Source: Diphasiastrum complanatum (taxonomy: Eukaryota; Streptophyta; Lycopodiopsida; Lycopodiales; Lycopodiaceae). From it: a DNA stretch of 64,000 nt. Numbering within the stretch: the first letter of the stretch is position 1; each line of letters begins with the position of its first letter. The position numbers and the translations under genes are program-made. Under the pieces are notes generated by a model. It was not told the DNA's origin. It did no database searches and saw only the letters and a program-made list of their open reading frames with translations. The DNA lies in contig CM055094.1 in NCBI GenBank assembly GCA_029204225.1, positions 30,871,427 to 30,935,426 of the forward strand, given 5' to 3'. This document shows, piece by piece, positions 10,688-22,100 of this stretch.

Positions 10688-13386
10688 ATGCTAGATCTAT
10701 TCATATTGATTTACTGTAGTAGATTCATTTACATGATTGTAGCTTTAACAATGGCAATGTTCCATTTGCATGTTGCTCTTCTGATGGAATGCACTTCAAT
10801 TATTAAGGAAAATGCGAAAGTTGTAGAGAATGCTGCAACAATAGTTAGAGAATTGAGAATGAATAATCATATAAATATAGATTTGTGGGTGGATGGAACA
10901 ATTTATCCTAATGATCCAGCTACCAATTTCAGTCCAGATTTTAAGTCTGTAACTCATCTTCTCAGATATGTATGTGAAGGAAATAGCGGATTACTTGGAT
11001 ATTGTCAAAGGTTGCGAGATATTGGAATGCATAGCATATCTTGTCTGAATCAACAATTACAGTTTGCTAATCAACAATTGCAACGTGCAAATCAACAATT
11101 GCTTCATTATGTCAACACACTAGTGCTGAAAACAATGCACTCAAGAATGCTACGTCAGAGTTGAATGCTACTGTCACTACTCTTCAAGGATCAAACCAAG
11201 AAATGTTAGAATCCATGGAAAAGTTGCGATCCGAGAGTTTAAAATTTGCTGTTGATCTAAAAGTTATCAATAAGGCAATGATGAAGAGGAAAAGAAAGAG
11301 AGTATCGATGAAGAATATTGATGACCTATCTACACATAGCGGCAATCAGAAAAAAAGAATCCGAGCATTCAAGTATGTTGTCATCTAAACTGCTTATTTG
11401 ATTTGTATATGTCATTTAAGATTGATTTGCACTTGATAACATGGATTATTTATTTATTAAACATAATTTGAGTTTCATATGTTTGTTGCAGATCATGTTT
11501 GGTGGCAAAGAACTATTTAACAGATCGTTCATGCATTGGATCATCTTTAAGTCATGTTTTACCAAGAAAGTCAGCAAAGGAAATGATAAAAAATGCTCGG
11601 TTTGAAAAATTGAAAAATGAAATTGTAGAGACTGTTTTGATTAAGGTTCAATCATACTTGGATGCGAATGTGATACAAGGTGCATGTGATGTATATGGAA
11701 TTAGCAGAAATGCTTATTCTACTTTTTTTAGAATAGTTAAAGAAGCTTTTTCCCAAGTGATGATGAAGAGAATTAATCTTCTGAGTCCATATCGGGTAAG
11801 ATTAGCAAGAAATTTTTATAATGATGGAATGTTCAAAGTAGTTGGCCAACCACTTTATATAACTAAATTATACAAATCAGAATATGGTGAGCTCAATTAC
11901 AACGATTGCAATAATATTTTTCTTGATATTGAAAATGTTCTAAAATACATTATTCGATTCTATAAACTAGACGAACGTCAAGTAAATGGAAAGATCATTA
12001 TTGTAATAAAATTGGATGAATCTGAAATCATCAAGGGTCAGAAGTTGGAACGTGTGAGTGTCACTTTGATGAACGAAATTTCAGATATAGATGATCGAAT
12101 GTTTAGTGTTCATCGGAAAATCACATATGGTGGTTGGCGGCATTCCAGGTATACATTTCAATTTTCATTTAGAATATCTATATTAACAATTCATACCTTG
12201 CCAGTTTTTATTGACATGTGATGCATTACTTGTTTCTCTATAGGTCTTGAAAGAGGACCATAAAATACTATCATGGATATTTTCAAGAACAAACTATGGC
12301 GAGATTATAAAGAGACACTTGGAGGGTGAGAAATTTACAGTCGAAAACCATGGAAGTTTTCAAATTCAATGGCACCTTGCAGGGGATTTGAAAACATTGT
12401 CTTTATTGCATGAAGGATTGCTACAATATGAATTTGGGACGATCAACAAACATTGGCCCAACACGAGAAGCTGAAGATCCAAATATGAAAAGTGTTTTGC
12501 CAATTCCATTAAAATATGTTCACATATGCACATTCTATGCTGAGGTTCGTATTATTAAAAAAATAATTTACCTGCATATTCTACTAGCATGGAATCATAA
12601 ACCAGAGTCAGTGGCTAAAGCAACAATTAGGAGGTTGGAAATAGTTTTGTCAAATGTAGGACTACATAAAGGGAATGTCACAATTGAAAAAAGTGACAGA
12701 CTCTCAGGGAAAAAAGGAAACGTTCCTAATAAGCCATCAACTGGAGGTGCTAAAGCAAGAAGATTTCTATCCAATCACACATGCAAAGAATCAAGTGTCA
12801 GATACAAAATTTGGAGAGAAATTGTTCAAGCCACACGAACATTGGAACGAAGTATTCGAGTGGAAAAGGGACAAGTGTGGACCAACTTAGACAAACTCAT
12901 AGGTGTTATCAAGAAAGAAAACCTATCATTAGAAGATATGAGGACTTTGCAAAATCATTGGACCACATTTGTAAAATCTGTACATGATTGTTGGGGAAAA
13001 GACAACGTTACTCATTACATGGTGCTAATCTATATCATTATCTGGTACTTTTCTCATTCAGACTTATATTTTTTTCTACTGATGTAACTAATCAAAACTA
13101 TTGTTTGCATCACATCCTTCTTCATCATGCAACTTATTTTGCAAAGGAATATGGGAACTTAAGTATCTGGTCATCACAAGGCATGGAAAAATCTCACTGG
13201 CAAGCAAAGGGAGCATTTCATAGAGCAACAAATCATGGAGGACACAATTCAAGAAATAAATATTTGGTTCAAATTTTTCAGTGGTTTTACAGAAGAGCAC
13301 AATTTAGATATCAAGCTAAAAACTCGCCAAGTATTATGATATTTCGAAAGGCATTCAAATTTATTACAAAAGAGAGATCCTTGTAA
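10688..13386 (+). pseudogene. TE-X ORF1: putative DDE-type transposase with coiled coil
   Basis: Exon 1 (to about 11369) encodes an N-terminal region and a coiled coil with repeated NQQL units (SCLNQQLQFANQQLQRANQQ). A one-base frameshift lies near 11125. Intron 1 runs 11370-11491 (GTATGT...TTGCAG). Exon 2 has GACDVYGISRNAYSTFFRIV, then IIVIKLDESE with the first Asp near 12016. Intron 2 is about 12150-12243. Exon 3 has HLAGDLKTLSLLHEG with the second Asp near 12384. A last segment has GNLSIWSSQGMEKSHWQAKG with the Glu at 13185. The D, D(LK), (GM)E spacing and the closing GN-SxQGxEK motif match a group of DDE enzymes I recall from invertebrate and plant transposons but cannot name. Frameshifts near 12240 and 12440 show decay. 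The start codon is a guess. Confidence 0.55.
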
Positions 13387-13415
13387 TATATCAAAAATCT
13401 ATTACAAAAAATTAT

Positions 13416-14942
13416 TTAATTATCATCATCATCCTCTTCAAGATTCAGACGGATGGTATTGTCATGAAGGAATAATCTCCTTTCATATGGATCCAAAAAT
13501 TCTAAATTTTTCCTCTTGCTCATATCAATGTAATCCGAATAAAGGGCCATTGCAGATGATCTTTTGGTAGTCTCATTGGGAGTATAACCCAATATCTTGA
13601 TAGCCAAATCTCTCTACACAAAAATTATTTTATATGTTCCTCTTGCGTACTTATGACCTCCTAAACAAACTGATAATGATTTGATGGCCATAATAACAGT
13701 GGTTGTATATGGATTATAAGATGAATGATATATACAAATCTCATTATTTTGAAAGTTTTTCAAATAATGAGATAGAGAAACATCTTTTCTCTCGTTGATA
13801 CACCTCGGACGCCTCCATGTCTCATACCAAAGGCTTCTATTTCAATAGCATCTTGTAAACGAGAAAAGAAAATAAATTTAGAATGATACATAACACTGCA
13901 AACTCAATAAGAAAACTGAACAATATCAATACCAATATAATATCTACTTACCAGATCATAATAATCGTAATCAATGACGTTTGCTCTGCTGATGTCATGT
14001 CCTCCAATGGCCTCTACATTTCCGGAGGGGATATATCTAGCCCTAGGGGGATATCTTTTTTGAAATTCCAAAAATTTCTCCTCTGTAGGCAAAGTCTTTT
14101 CATAGGTCTTAGATTTTTCAATCATGGCCTCCAAGGCCTCATTGCCAGATTTCCAATTGCCATCTTTATCATAATCTATCTCACTTTCAAGGTCATCATA
14201 TGAGTAATTAACAATGTCAAAAAATTCTGATAAATTTTGAGCAAAAATTGAGAGGATTTCATCCTCTCTCAGATTCAATACATCTTTTATATCATTAAAT
14301 AAAATATAACATTCATTATTTATAAAATATAAAGGAACATCAAGTAGAGTTAATTAATTAACAGAAGATGTAGATGGAAGAGAATCAGAGAGGATTATAG
14401 AATGAGAGAGAGTTTTTTGATAATTTGAAACCATAGAAACTTCAGCTTAAACCCCTATATAACTATCTGCATCATTTACATCAACTGGAGCAGGTGTAGA
14501 TGCTTCGATCAATGGAACAGTTGAAGATTCAACAGACTCATCATCTGGAATTTCAGCGGATATGTAGAACACAAAAGCCATTCCTTTGATTAGAAGGAGA
14601 CATATTCTTTTGTGGATATCATAGTATATATTTCTTTTGAAATGGTCATGCAGGTTAGAGTACTTTCTATTGTATTTATGTTTAGAGGATAGTTGGGAAT
14701 GTACAAGGTCCTGAAAATGAACGAAACAAAAATTATCTATATCCATGACAAGAGTACTAATAATCTGAGAAAAATTATCAAGATAAAAAATTAAATTATA
14801 ACGATTCTCATAAACTAGCTTATCGATATCGAAGAGAGCAAAAAAAAATACTAGCAAAATACTCTAATTTGTCAGATGGAATGTCACTGGCATTAAAAAA
14901 ATCCATAAGTTTGTCATCTGAGGCCATGGAGGAACTAGCCAT
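13416..14942 (-). pseudogene. TE-X ORF2: acidic protein of unknown function, spliced
   Basis: It starts at ATG 14942 (MASSSMASDDKLMDFFNASD). A run of T residues near 14845 causes a frameshift, and the frame then continues as FDIDKLVYENRYNLIFYLDN to 14447. The next block, 14278-13952, is acidic (SYDDLESEIDYDKDGNWKSG) and ends at a donor GTAAGTAG. The following part (13859-13416) has EIEAFGMRHGGVRGVSTREK, then GGHKYARGTYKIIF, then IKILGYTPNETTKRSSAMAL, and ends in an Asp-rich tail. It ends 30 bases from the end of ORF1, so the two genes converge. I recognise no domain. The acidic content and position suggest a partner protein of the transposase, which is inference. Confidence 0.45.
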
Positions 14943-15070
14943 ATTGAATCTGATATTGGTTCAATGCGTCAGATAATTATCGGTAGAAGAATTAAGCAAA
15001 GTGTGTGAGCTGATATGATATGGTAAGACCGAGAATAAAATTTTTCAAAAAGAACTGGTCGGCAGTGGCT

Positions 15071-15144
15071 GATATCGATTCAGCGCGCCATAATGAATAC
15101 GGGCATGCACAACAAGGGTTGGCGCGCGTCGATTCGATATCGGG
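15071..15144. repeat. Inverted-repeat unit 1 (GATATCG...CGCGC)
   Basis: The left arm GATATCGATTCAGCGCGCC (15071-15089) is complementary to the right arm GGCGCGCGTCGATTCGATAT (from 15121). About 31 bases lie between the arms. Confidence 0.85.
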
Positions 15145-15365
15145 AGAATGAAGAAAAATAAGAAGGCTAGAGAGTTCAGAATAAAAGACTACAGAATTGA
15201 AATAAGGCAAGTGGTGCACATATTTATAGCCAATTCCTGTTGATCACAACCATACATCTGTCAAATAACGAATTGTGATTTACAGCCTATATTTATCCAC
15301 CAATCAAAATGAGACTAATTTGTACCTAAGCTGAAATACATTGACTAGTCTAGTACTAGATTCAA

Positions 15366-15575
15366 CTAATCATCATTAGCCCTAATCCTAGAATCTGTAC
15401 CTGCGCCGGAGTACATTAAATAAAAAACCACGCCTCCTAGAATAATCATTAAAAAAATTATAAACCATTGATTACTGGATATCATTGAAAAATGTGAACG
15501 AGGAGAATTATTACAATCTCTCACCCTATTTAAGCACCGTAAAGACGAAAATTTTTCTTTTGACATAATGTTCAT
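15366..15575 (-). CDS. Small ORF with one membrane helix, unknown
   Basis: A 69-codon frame (starts MNIMSKEKFSSLRCLNRVRD) contains one strongly hydrophobic segment (WFIIFLMIILGGVVFYLMY, about residues 37-55) after a basic N-terminal half. That layout fits a single-pass membrane protein. It lies between inverted-repeat units 1 and 2. It may be a chance frame, since it has no recognised family. Confidence 0.25.
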   Translation of the reverse strand: MNIMSKEKFSSLRCLNRVRDCNNSPRSHFSMISSNQWFIIFLMIILGGVVFYLMYSGAGTDSRIRANDD

Positions 15576-15630
15576 TCAGAACATTTTTATAAGTCTTTCA
15601 TTATGCGTTCCAGTAATATTTTTTACATAT

Positions 15631-15704
15631 GGGATATCGGACCAGCGCGCCTAACAGACAATGTATTAGCTGCATTTGGACCTCGCGCGTCGAATCGCTA
15701 TTCC
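15631..15704. repeat. Inverted-repeat unit 2
   Basis: The left arm GGGATATCGGACCAGCGCGC (15631-15650) is imperfectly complementary to CGCGCGTCGAATCGCTATTC (from 15684). The length is 74 bases, as in unit 1. Confidence 0.8.
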
Positions 15705-15841
15705 AAGAAAAAAATATTGTCGAAATTTTTGAAACTATTGGACCCTATATGCATGATCAAAGCTTGATTCGAAAGACTCTTCATAATGGCCAAAGTTATG
15801 CAGAATCTATCGAATCAAGCTTTGATCATTCTTATTGCGTC

Positions 15842-15917
15842 CAATATCGGATGAGCGCACGAGAATACATACTATGGTTGTCAAATGCTTTATATGCGTG
15901 TTGATTAGCTATCGGGT
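15842..15917. repeat. Inverted-repeat unit 3
   Basis: The left arm CAATATCGGATGAGCGCACG (15842-15861) is opposed by TATGCGTGTTGATTAGCTAT (from 15893) followed by CGGG. This is the most diverged of the four. Confidence 0.7.
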
Positions 15918-16138
15918 GAAAATCTGGCTTTTGGTATTTTCAAAAATTATAATTATTGGATATAAAAAAGGTTTTATATTTAAAGCTTAACGTTGTCAAA
16001 TTCAGCATGAAATGGTAGAAGTGTGATATTATACTTTTGTAGCATTAATTGTAGATGTGACCATGTGTAAGAAAAAATTGAGAAAAAATATAAAAAGAAT
16101 CTTTACAAGGGGTCTTTTTTGGATTTAGAACTCCTCTA

Positions 16139-17440
16139 ATGCCGCCTAAATCTCCTCCTCCTCCTAAACCCATAAATATTAGTTCCCCTCCTCCTGTTGT
16201 TGGAAGCGATTTAGATGATTTTGTTAGTGTAAAAGTAGAATCAATTTTGAATGACAATTTTTTATGTGGTTTATCTGTGCTACTTCCGGCACCCCCTGCA
16301 CTTGCCTTTGTAAATAGTCCTCAATATGTACACTATGAACAATTGTTAAATACGTATCTTAAAGGTTTAGGTCCTCGATACAGTTTTAGGATGCCGAAGA
16401 CCAATGCTGCTCTCCCCCTTTCTAGTTTAGATACTGATGAATTAGAAAGTAGGGATAAAATGCTAGGGGACAATGTAGGAGGTGGGGCCATTCAGTACTG
16501 GATGGAGTTTTTCCAGACCCCATTGTTTATAGATGTTGCATTGTTTTCCCTTCAATTCATGGCAGCATTTGATTTCCCTGATTTCAAAAGTCTGCACGAT
16601 GATATGCTCCAATACGTCAGACTGGGGACTCCAATTCTCGTGCTGCCATACATAACAAAGTAAGTGACAATTTTTCAGATTTTATTTTATTGAATTTTTT
16701 ATATGAATTTTGATTTCACATTGATTCTCATAAATTTCTTGTTTTCTGATTTCAGTGATCATTGGAGCTTATATGTGTTGTCCCTGTACGTCAATGATGA
16801 GGGTGTGTGTAATCCAGTTTGTTTGAAGATGAACTCTATTACACACACACAAAATTGCCAGGACCCATATACAGAATATACTAGAACTATTTCCAGTACC
16901 AAATGCAAAAGCATACTCAAAGCTGAAAATGGTTGATGTAGAGGTATAAATTTTTCAATATCGGTTCGACACTTTGATATCGGACCGACGCACGCTTGTT
17001 TCCGTTGTAGATTTTATTCTTACATCCTGCGCGTTGATCCAATATCTCATAATGTTCAAATTTGGATTTTGCAGTCCTCCCAACAGGTTGATTCTGTCAG
17101 TTGTGGCTGATATACCGTATGCAATGCCAAACACTTTTTTAATTGGCTTGCATTACAAGATGGACTTCCAAATATGGAAGAGGTAATATTCGATTAATTA
17201 CTTTTAATTATGTTTTTATTTTTTTACAAACTCCTATTAAATGATCTTTGATTAATTACATTTAACTGTGTTTATGTTTTTTTTTTCAGTTTAAATGCCC
17301 GAAGGTCTCCCCAATGGAGATAATGCACTTCAGGCAGGAGACCATAAAAATTGTGATCAAAAATTCATATCCAATTGCAGTGGCCGAGTGTTCTCCACCC
17401 AAGCTACTTCCAACTGGAGAAATGGATTTAGAGATCATAG
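16139..17440 (+). pseudogene. TE-X ORF3: Ulp1-like (C48) cysteine protease, broken
   Basis: Exon 1 (16139-16659) begins MPPKSPPPPKPINISSPPPV and ends before a GTAAGT donor. Exon 2 starts at 16756 with NDHWSLYVLSLYV, where HW is the catalytic His motif (16760-16765). Further on, MNSITHT has Asn (16832-16834) where the family has the catalytic Asp. A frameshift follows before the donor at 16944. Exon 3 (17075-17182) has QQVDSVSCG with the oxyanion Gln (17084) and catalytic Cys (17102), then a TGA directly after CG. Exon 4 (17290-17440) has PKVSPMEIMHFRQETIKIV. Ulp1 proteases cleave SUMO-like conjugates or process transposon and viral proteins. The D-to-N change, frameshift and TGA mean that this copy is inactive. 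Confidence 0.75.
16975..17046. repeat. Inverted-repeat unit 4, inside intron 2 of the Ulp1-like gene
   Basis: The left arm TGATATCGGACCGACGCACG (16975-16994) is opposed by CTGCGCGTTGATCCAATATC (17027-17046). Intron 2 (16944-17074) consists of little more than this unit and a stray half-arm (AATATCGGTTCGAC, 16958-16971). Confidence 0.8.
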
Positions 17441-17630
17441 GTAGTTGATTCTGTTTAAATATTCATCTCACTTTATGTGGATGAGACACATGTACAAATT
17501 TTTTTTATAGAAATATACTTACAGTTTTTCTATGGTTGTTCTTACATGTTTTTTTTTTCCTCTTATCAATTCAGGTAATAATTCATTCATCTTCAATTTC
17601 TACTGTTTTTCGACATGTATGTGTTTCATA

Positions 17631-17822
17631 GCCTTGGTCTGCCTTGCCTTTACCATGGTCTTTTTTTGGATAAGTTCAGAATGATGATCTGATCGAACCT
17701 TTGCCACAACCAATCCAAACATGCGACATTAGTTCACCTAGATTTGTCGCAGCAAAGCTTTGATCAGATCATCATCTGAACATATCCAAATATGCCAAGA
17801 CAAAGACAATACAGACCAAGGC
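17631..17822. repeat. 192-bp fold-back (hairpin) element
   Basis: The left arm, starting GCCTTGGTCTGCCTTGCC at 17631, is imperfectly complementary over about 85 bases to the right arm ending AGACCAAGGC at 17822. The inner part includes GATGATCTGATC and its complement. The loop is about 20 bases (17718-17737). It lies between two copies of the last Ulp1 exon. It could be a fold-back MITE or a young small-RNA precursor. Confidence 0.75.
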
Positions 17823-17879
17823 AATGAAGACAAAAAATACAACCGATATATACGAGACTTCAACAAGGGCAAGCGTTCA

Positions 17880-18011
17880 ACTGGAGTTCAAGTGACTGAA
17901 GATGTCCCCAATGGAGATAGTGCATTCCCTGCAGGAGACAGTGAATCTTGCTATCGAAAACTCATATTATCCAGTTGCAATTACATTGTGTTTTGCACCA
18001 TGGAAATAGAG
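17880..18011 (+). pseudogene. Second diverged copy of the Ulp1 C-terminal exon (left part)
   Basis: LKMSPMEIVHSLQETVNLAI resembles PKVSPMEIMHFRQETIKIVI of exon 4 at 17290-17440. An in-frame TGA lies just upstream and a TAG after APWK. The copy is cut at 18011 by the E1 insertion and continues at 24521. Where exon 4 has a donor after GAGATCATAG, this copy runs on as coding-like sequence. Confidence 0.65.
18007..18011. repeat. E1 target-site duplication, left (TAGAG)
   Basis: TAGAG directly precedes the left LTR. The same five bases directly follow the right LTR (24521-24525). Confidence 0.95.
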
Positions 18012-18768
18012 TGAAGTGGGTTTCTTTCCTTGCCTAACCTGAATCCAAGATCTAGTCAATCTAGCATCAAAGAGACGGAGTTAGTTGTCACGCGTAGGTT
18101 CGTTCCCATGAGAGCGATAGTATAGTTCAGATTTCAACATGAATGGAGGATCTAACACTAACATCCATTAACACTAAGCATTAACACTACATCCATTAAC
18201 CTACTCCATTAACCCTAAATCCACAACAATGATAGAAACTTACTCTTCTCTCTCTCCCTTTCTCTCTCACAAAAAGCATAAGAAATAGCAATCCCAATAA
18301 TGATCAAATCCAACAATTAGCAAAATCCGAAGAAAGCATGAGAAATGGAGGAAAAGAGAGGAAGAGCAAGGACATTCATCAATCCATTTCTAAAGAGAAC
18401 CAATCTGCTTTATTGAAATGAGGAAATGGACATGAGGAACAACTTGAGTTGGTCCCTTTTTATAGTAAAGAGGAGGACCCTGGCCTCTGAATCCTATTGG
18501 TCCAGTCTTGCCTCTCTGTTTATTCAAATTTAAAAAAGTGTGGGAACCATCAAAATTGGAGGTAAACCCAACTTTATTACTAACTTGACATTTAGGCCCT
18601 ATGATATTAAAAGTCTTGCAAAAAGGCATAAAGTCCTTTATTAGCTTTTAACTAGTCAATCAAATAACTATGTCATCATTGGGTTGGACTTACACACGCA
18701 GGGTGCCAAATCCCTCTCACTTATTAACTAGGGTTGGGGTTGCCTTGGGATCCACAAACCCTCCAACA
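18012..18768 (-). repeat. E1 3' LTR (left on the + strand)
   Basis: Plus-strand edges are TGAAGTGGGTTTC... and ...CCCTCCAACA. It is paired with 23761-24520. Confidence 0.95.
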
Positions 18769-18784
18769 GTATCCCCCACCAAAA
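18769..18784 (-). other. E1 polypurine tract
   Basis: On the minus strand, TTTGGTGGGGGATAC lies right before the 3' LTR and fits a plus-strand priming site. Confidence 0.7.
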
Positions 18785-18962
18785 CTGGTGGCGGTCCCAC
18801 GACACTTGCAATATGCAGTTATTGGGGACTTTTATTGGCTTCGCGCCGAATCTTAATTGAATGATACTGCACCTTCTCCATAAAGTCAAGGCGTGCAGTA
18901 TTGAAATCCAAATTATGCGGCAGGAAACAACGGTGGGCTCCGAAAATCCACTTGGAAGTTGT

Positions 18963-21535
18963 CTATGAGGTGAAGCGGGATTCCCAAGAGCCTCCCATCA
19001 TAGCCGCACAGAAATACAGTCGAGCAATCGGCAGCTGATCTTTGATTTGCTCTGAGGCCATCGGCTTATTTGGATCAAATGCCAGGGTAGGAAGGCAATC
19101 GTCCCATTTGGTTGCCACTGATGCCAACAGAGTTAGATCTTTTGTAAACATTGCCGATTGTCGCACTGTTGGGTCCAGAGAGTGGACATACTCTCTTTGA
19201 TATTCTTGTAAGGCCCGGTGGAAATCCACTAAAATATTCCAGTTGTAAGACTGATGGATGATTGGCCAATTGGGCGTATGGATGGTGATTTTATCCATAG
19301 CCAATTCCAAATCTTTTCATTTTTGTCTTCGCGTCATTGGCACGTAATAAGGATCTACCCGCAACTGGCGAGGGCTGGCGACGTAACTCCTAATTGATTC
19401 CGAAGTTTTCTCAAAAACCGTAATTCTCCATGCTGGCTGCTCTCCCAGTGTAGGTATTTTGTCCAATTCTTTGCTGGCCGCGATCTCGGAGGTCTTAAAT
19501 TTGAGAACCCATCCACCACGCGAGGACTCATGTGGATGCTGCTTTAAGAAGGTCTGGATCTGGTCCTTGACGCTGATGGGCCTTCTGAATAAATGGCTTG
19601 TCCTTGATGAGGATGAACCCACTTGTACTGCCGGTATAGTTGGCGATTGATCTGCTAGATCTGGAGCTCCCCCCTGGTCCATGCTTGAATCAACCACTAT
19701 ATCCATCTGTACAGCTTTTTGGCGCGAAGGGGAGAATTGCAGCATGATTGAGACGAGGATTTGTGGTCCGACTTCCAACACTTGAGCGAAGGCTTTTTTC
19801 ATAGGCATTGATGGTCTCTTTTGCCTTTGCCAACTTGGTTGAAGCTGCTCCTTTGAACCTATCAAAGCAGCCTTGGAATCCCTGAAGGGCCACTTTGTAA
19901 GTTTCCACTTTCTTGAACAAATATGCAATCTCCGTCGGTGTGACCGGATGATCGGGTATTTGTGTTTGCAGATATGCATCACGCTCAAGGGTGGTCGCAT
20001 CCAATTCACCTTGAAGCCGTGTGCGATCTTGTTCGGCCATTTGTAATTGCCCCTTCAGCAGCTGCAACTATTGTTGGCATCTTGCACTGCCTTATCTACC
20101 TGATCCTGTGCGGTTGTCAGGGCATTTTGCAGGGAGCTGATGTAGGTTTCCAAGCGATCAGCTTGTTGCTGGGCCAAACGGTCTTTTCGCTTTCGGCCTT
20201 TTCTTCATGTTGCTTGGCTATTTTCACCTCTCGATCCAGCTGGACAATTTTTTGGCTGATCAGCGTGTTTTCGGATCCTAAATAAGAGATCCTCTGCTCC
20301 ATTTCCTTCTTCTTATCCAGCATAGACTGGATCACTTGCCCAAGGCTTGAAACTGACCCGAGAGCATCACCAGAATTGACAGTCGTGGAGGTGACAGCAG
20401 TAGGAGACCCTGATGGTACTGTCCGTGGTAGGCGTGGAATAGGTGCCAAAGTCTCTTCTTCTTCAAAAATGTCCTCGTCTTCAAACCCTTCAGGCATCGT
20501 GGCGTCGAACTGCTTCGGTGACTTGACAGTTGTGTCGACCCGAAGTGTGGCTGGGCTACCCTATGTGGGTGGTTGCTGAATGGCATCTTCGACACCAACA
20601 ATAGCTTCATGGATATGCCCGAATCCTCTTCTAGGGGATTAGGGTTCAAAGGGTGCTGGGCTCTGGGGCATTTCAAAGATTTCGGTGGTCCCAAGAGGGT
20701 CGGAATCATCAAACATATCCATGAAGAACTGTGTGTTGGGTGAGGCTGCTTCGGTGTGCGGGGGTGAGGCAGCCTGGGCAGTTGTGATGGGAATGGTAGG
20801 CCCAATGGTCATAGACTGTCCTTGTATGGGAGGAGAGGCGAGAGAAGCATCAGAGGCGAGGGGAATGGGAAGTTCAGTGCGAACAACAGTAGGGGGTGGA
20901 AGCGCAGCTGACGAGGTATGCCTAGTACGACATCATGACGCGGAAGGCGAGTCAGGAATTACGATCTCGCTGCGTGGACGATGACGACTATGAGAACTTG
21001 AGACCTGGTGAGATGACTTGGCCCGTGATGGTTAGCAACCTCAGGAAAGACCGCATCACGTCTCAAATTCTTCACAGGATAGTCGAGTCCGGGCAGCGGC
21101 TTGGATGGAAGGCTCAGTGATGGCTTCCAGAAGGTAGCCATCATTAGTCCAATGCAGATCGTTGGTGAGGTCAATGTATGGCTTGATGGCCTATTTGGCG
21201 TGCTTGTGATTGGGTGAGATGTGCGTATCGGATGAGATTTCTATAGCTGCAAGTGCGGCCTCAGTGACGCGCACCTTGTGTGTGGCTCCTTGGAAGGTGA
21301 TGTAAAACTTGGATTTCTCTTCCTTCCACGTACTGAAGGCAAGAGTGATGAAATCCATATCGGTGCGTCCCGAAAAGGCTCTCTCATGAATACCCATTGT
21401 AGTAAGTAGAGGCTCCGCAAGGGTCATCCATTGAGTGACCATGCTTGTGCTAGGAAGAATCATGATGTCCGTTGCAGATGGGACATCACGATGGATAGTA
21501 TAGCGCGGAGACTGGGAAATATTGGTAGAAGACAT
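18963..21535 (-). pseudogene. E1 accessory ORF: coiled-coil protein in the env-like position
   Basis: The likely start is ATG 21535 (MSSTNISQSPRYTIHRDVPS). An N-terminal domain (MDFITLAFSTWKEEKSKFYI) is followed by an in-frame TAG at about 21192 and a low-complexity Pro/Ser region (21000-20500, frame disturbed). An acidic stretch (EGFEDEDIFEEEETLAPIP) comes next, then two coiled-coil blocks (about 20360-20180 and 20067-19850, for example QMAEQDRTRLQGELDATTLE). A C-terminal domain (ESSRGGWVLKFKTSEIAASK, then NWPIIHQSYNWNILVDFHRA) ends at 18963. There is no membrane helix, so it is not a typical Env despite its place after integrase. I do not recognise the family. At least two stops and some frameshifts break it. 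Confidence 0.6.
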
Positions 21536-21780
21536 GATGATCAGAAAGGAATTATAACCGCGTGAGAGTGTATCAGAAGGCAATGCAGAAAATTTGGAAG
21601 GCTTTGGTCGCAAGAAAAATTCGCAAGAGCTTCGCTAGCACAAGTGAGGAATGAATCAAATTCAGCCAACTTATAGGTGAATTTGGTGGGTCCATTACAC
21701 TGAATAGTAGTTGGGCTGATCAGTTTTGAACAAAAATTTTGTAGGCATGTACATACTGTAAAAATAGGCTATAAAAATAT

Positions 21781-22100
21781 CGACGAAGGTTTCTAGGGAT
21801 CTGAACCTATCAGGCGAACGTTTTCCAGGGCTGGCGAAGGATGAACTTTCGCCCAAGAGGGTCCTTCGTCTAGGTACTGTCATAAATATTTTTTTTCACA
21901 ATTTGAACCTATGGACAACCTAATTTTGACATTCTAAGATCATCTAGCAGGTCGGCAAAGGTTCATAATGATGTTATGATGCTCGGCGAAGGTTCCCAAA
22001 ATGGCATATCAGTGAACATTCGCCTGACTCAACCTTCGCCCACCTTAATTTAGATAAATCAAGGGTGGATGTACAGTCTAAGAGTTCAGCGAAGGTTTCT
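21781..22100. repeat. Dispersed GGCGAAGGTT motif cluster, part 1
   Basis: Copies or near-copies of TCGGCGAAGGTTC occur at about 21781, 21812, 21832, 21951, 21982 and 22087. Reverse-complement copies (AACCTTCGCC-like) are at about 21844, 21862, 22014 and 22031. Spacing is irregular. Confidence 0.75.

Larger units (their letters stand above)
14943..16138. promoter_or_regulatory. Divergent intergenic region of TE-X
   Basis: This 1.2-kb stretch separates the start of ORF2 (-) from the start of the Ulp1-like gene (+), so it should hold both promoters. It contains three 74-77 bp inverted-repeat units, a single extra arm (TGATATTGGTTCAATGCGTC, 14951-14970) and a small membrane-protein frame. Confidence 0.45.

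Noticed and set aside
15631-15704. Unit 2 has tRNA-like length and a GTCGAATC segment resembling a T-loop
   Set aside because: The two ends are complementary over about 20 bases, which makes one long hairpin rather than a cloverleaf. The sister units do not keep tRNA signals.
19459-20579. Plus-strand ORFs opposite the E1 accessory gene
   Set aside because: They are shadows of the minus-strand frame, which alone has domain-like composition and coiled coils.
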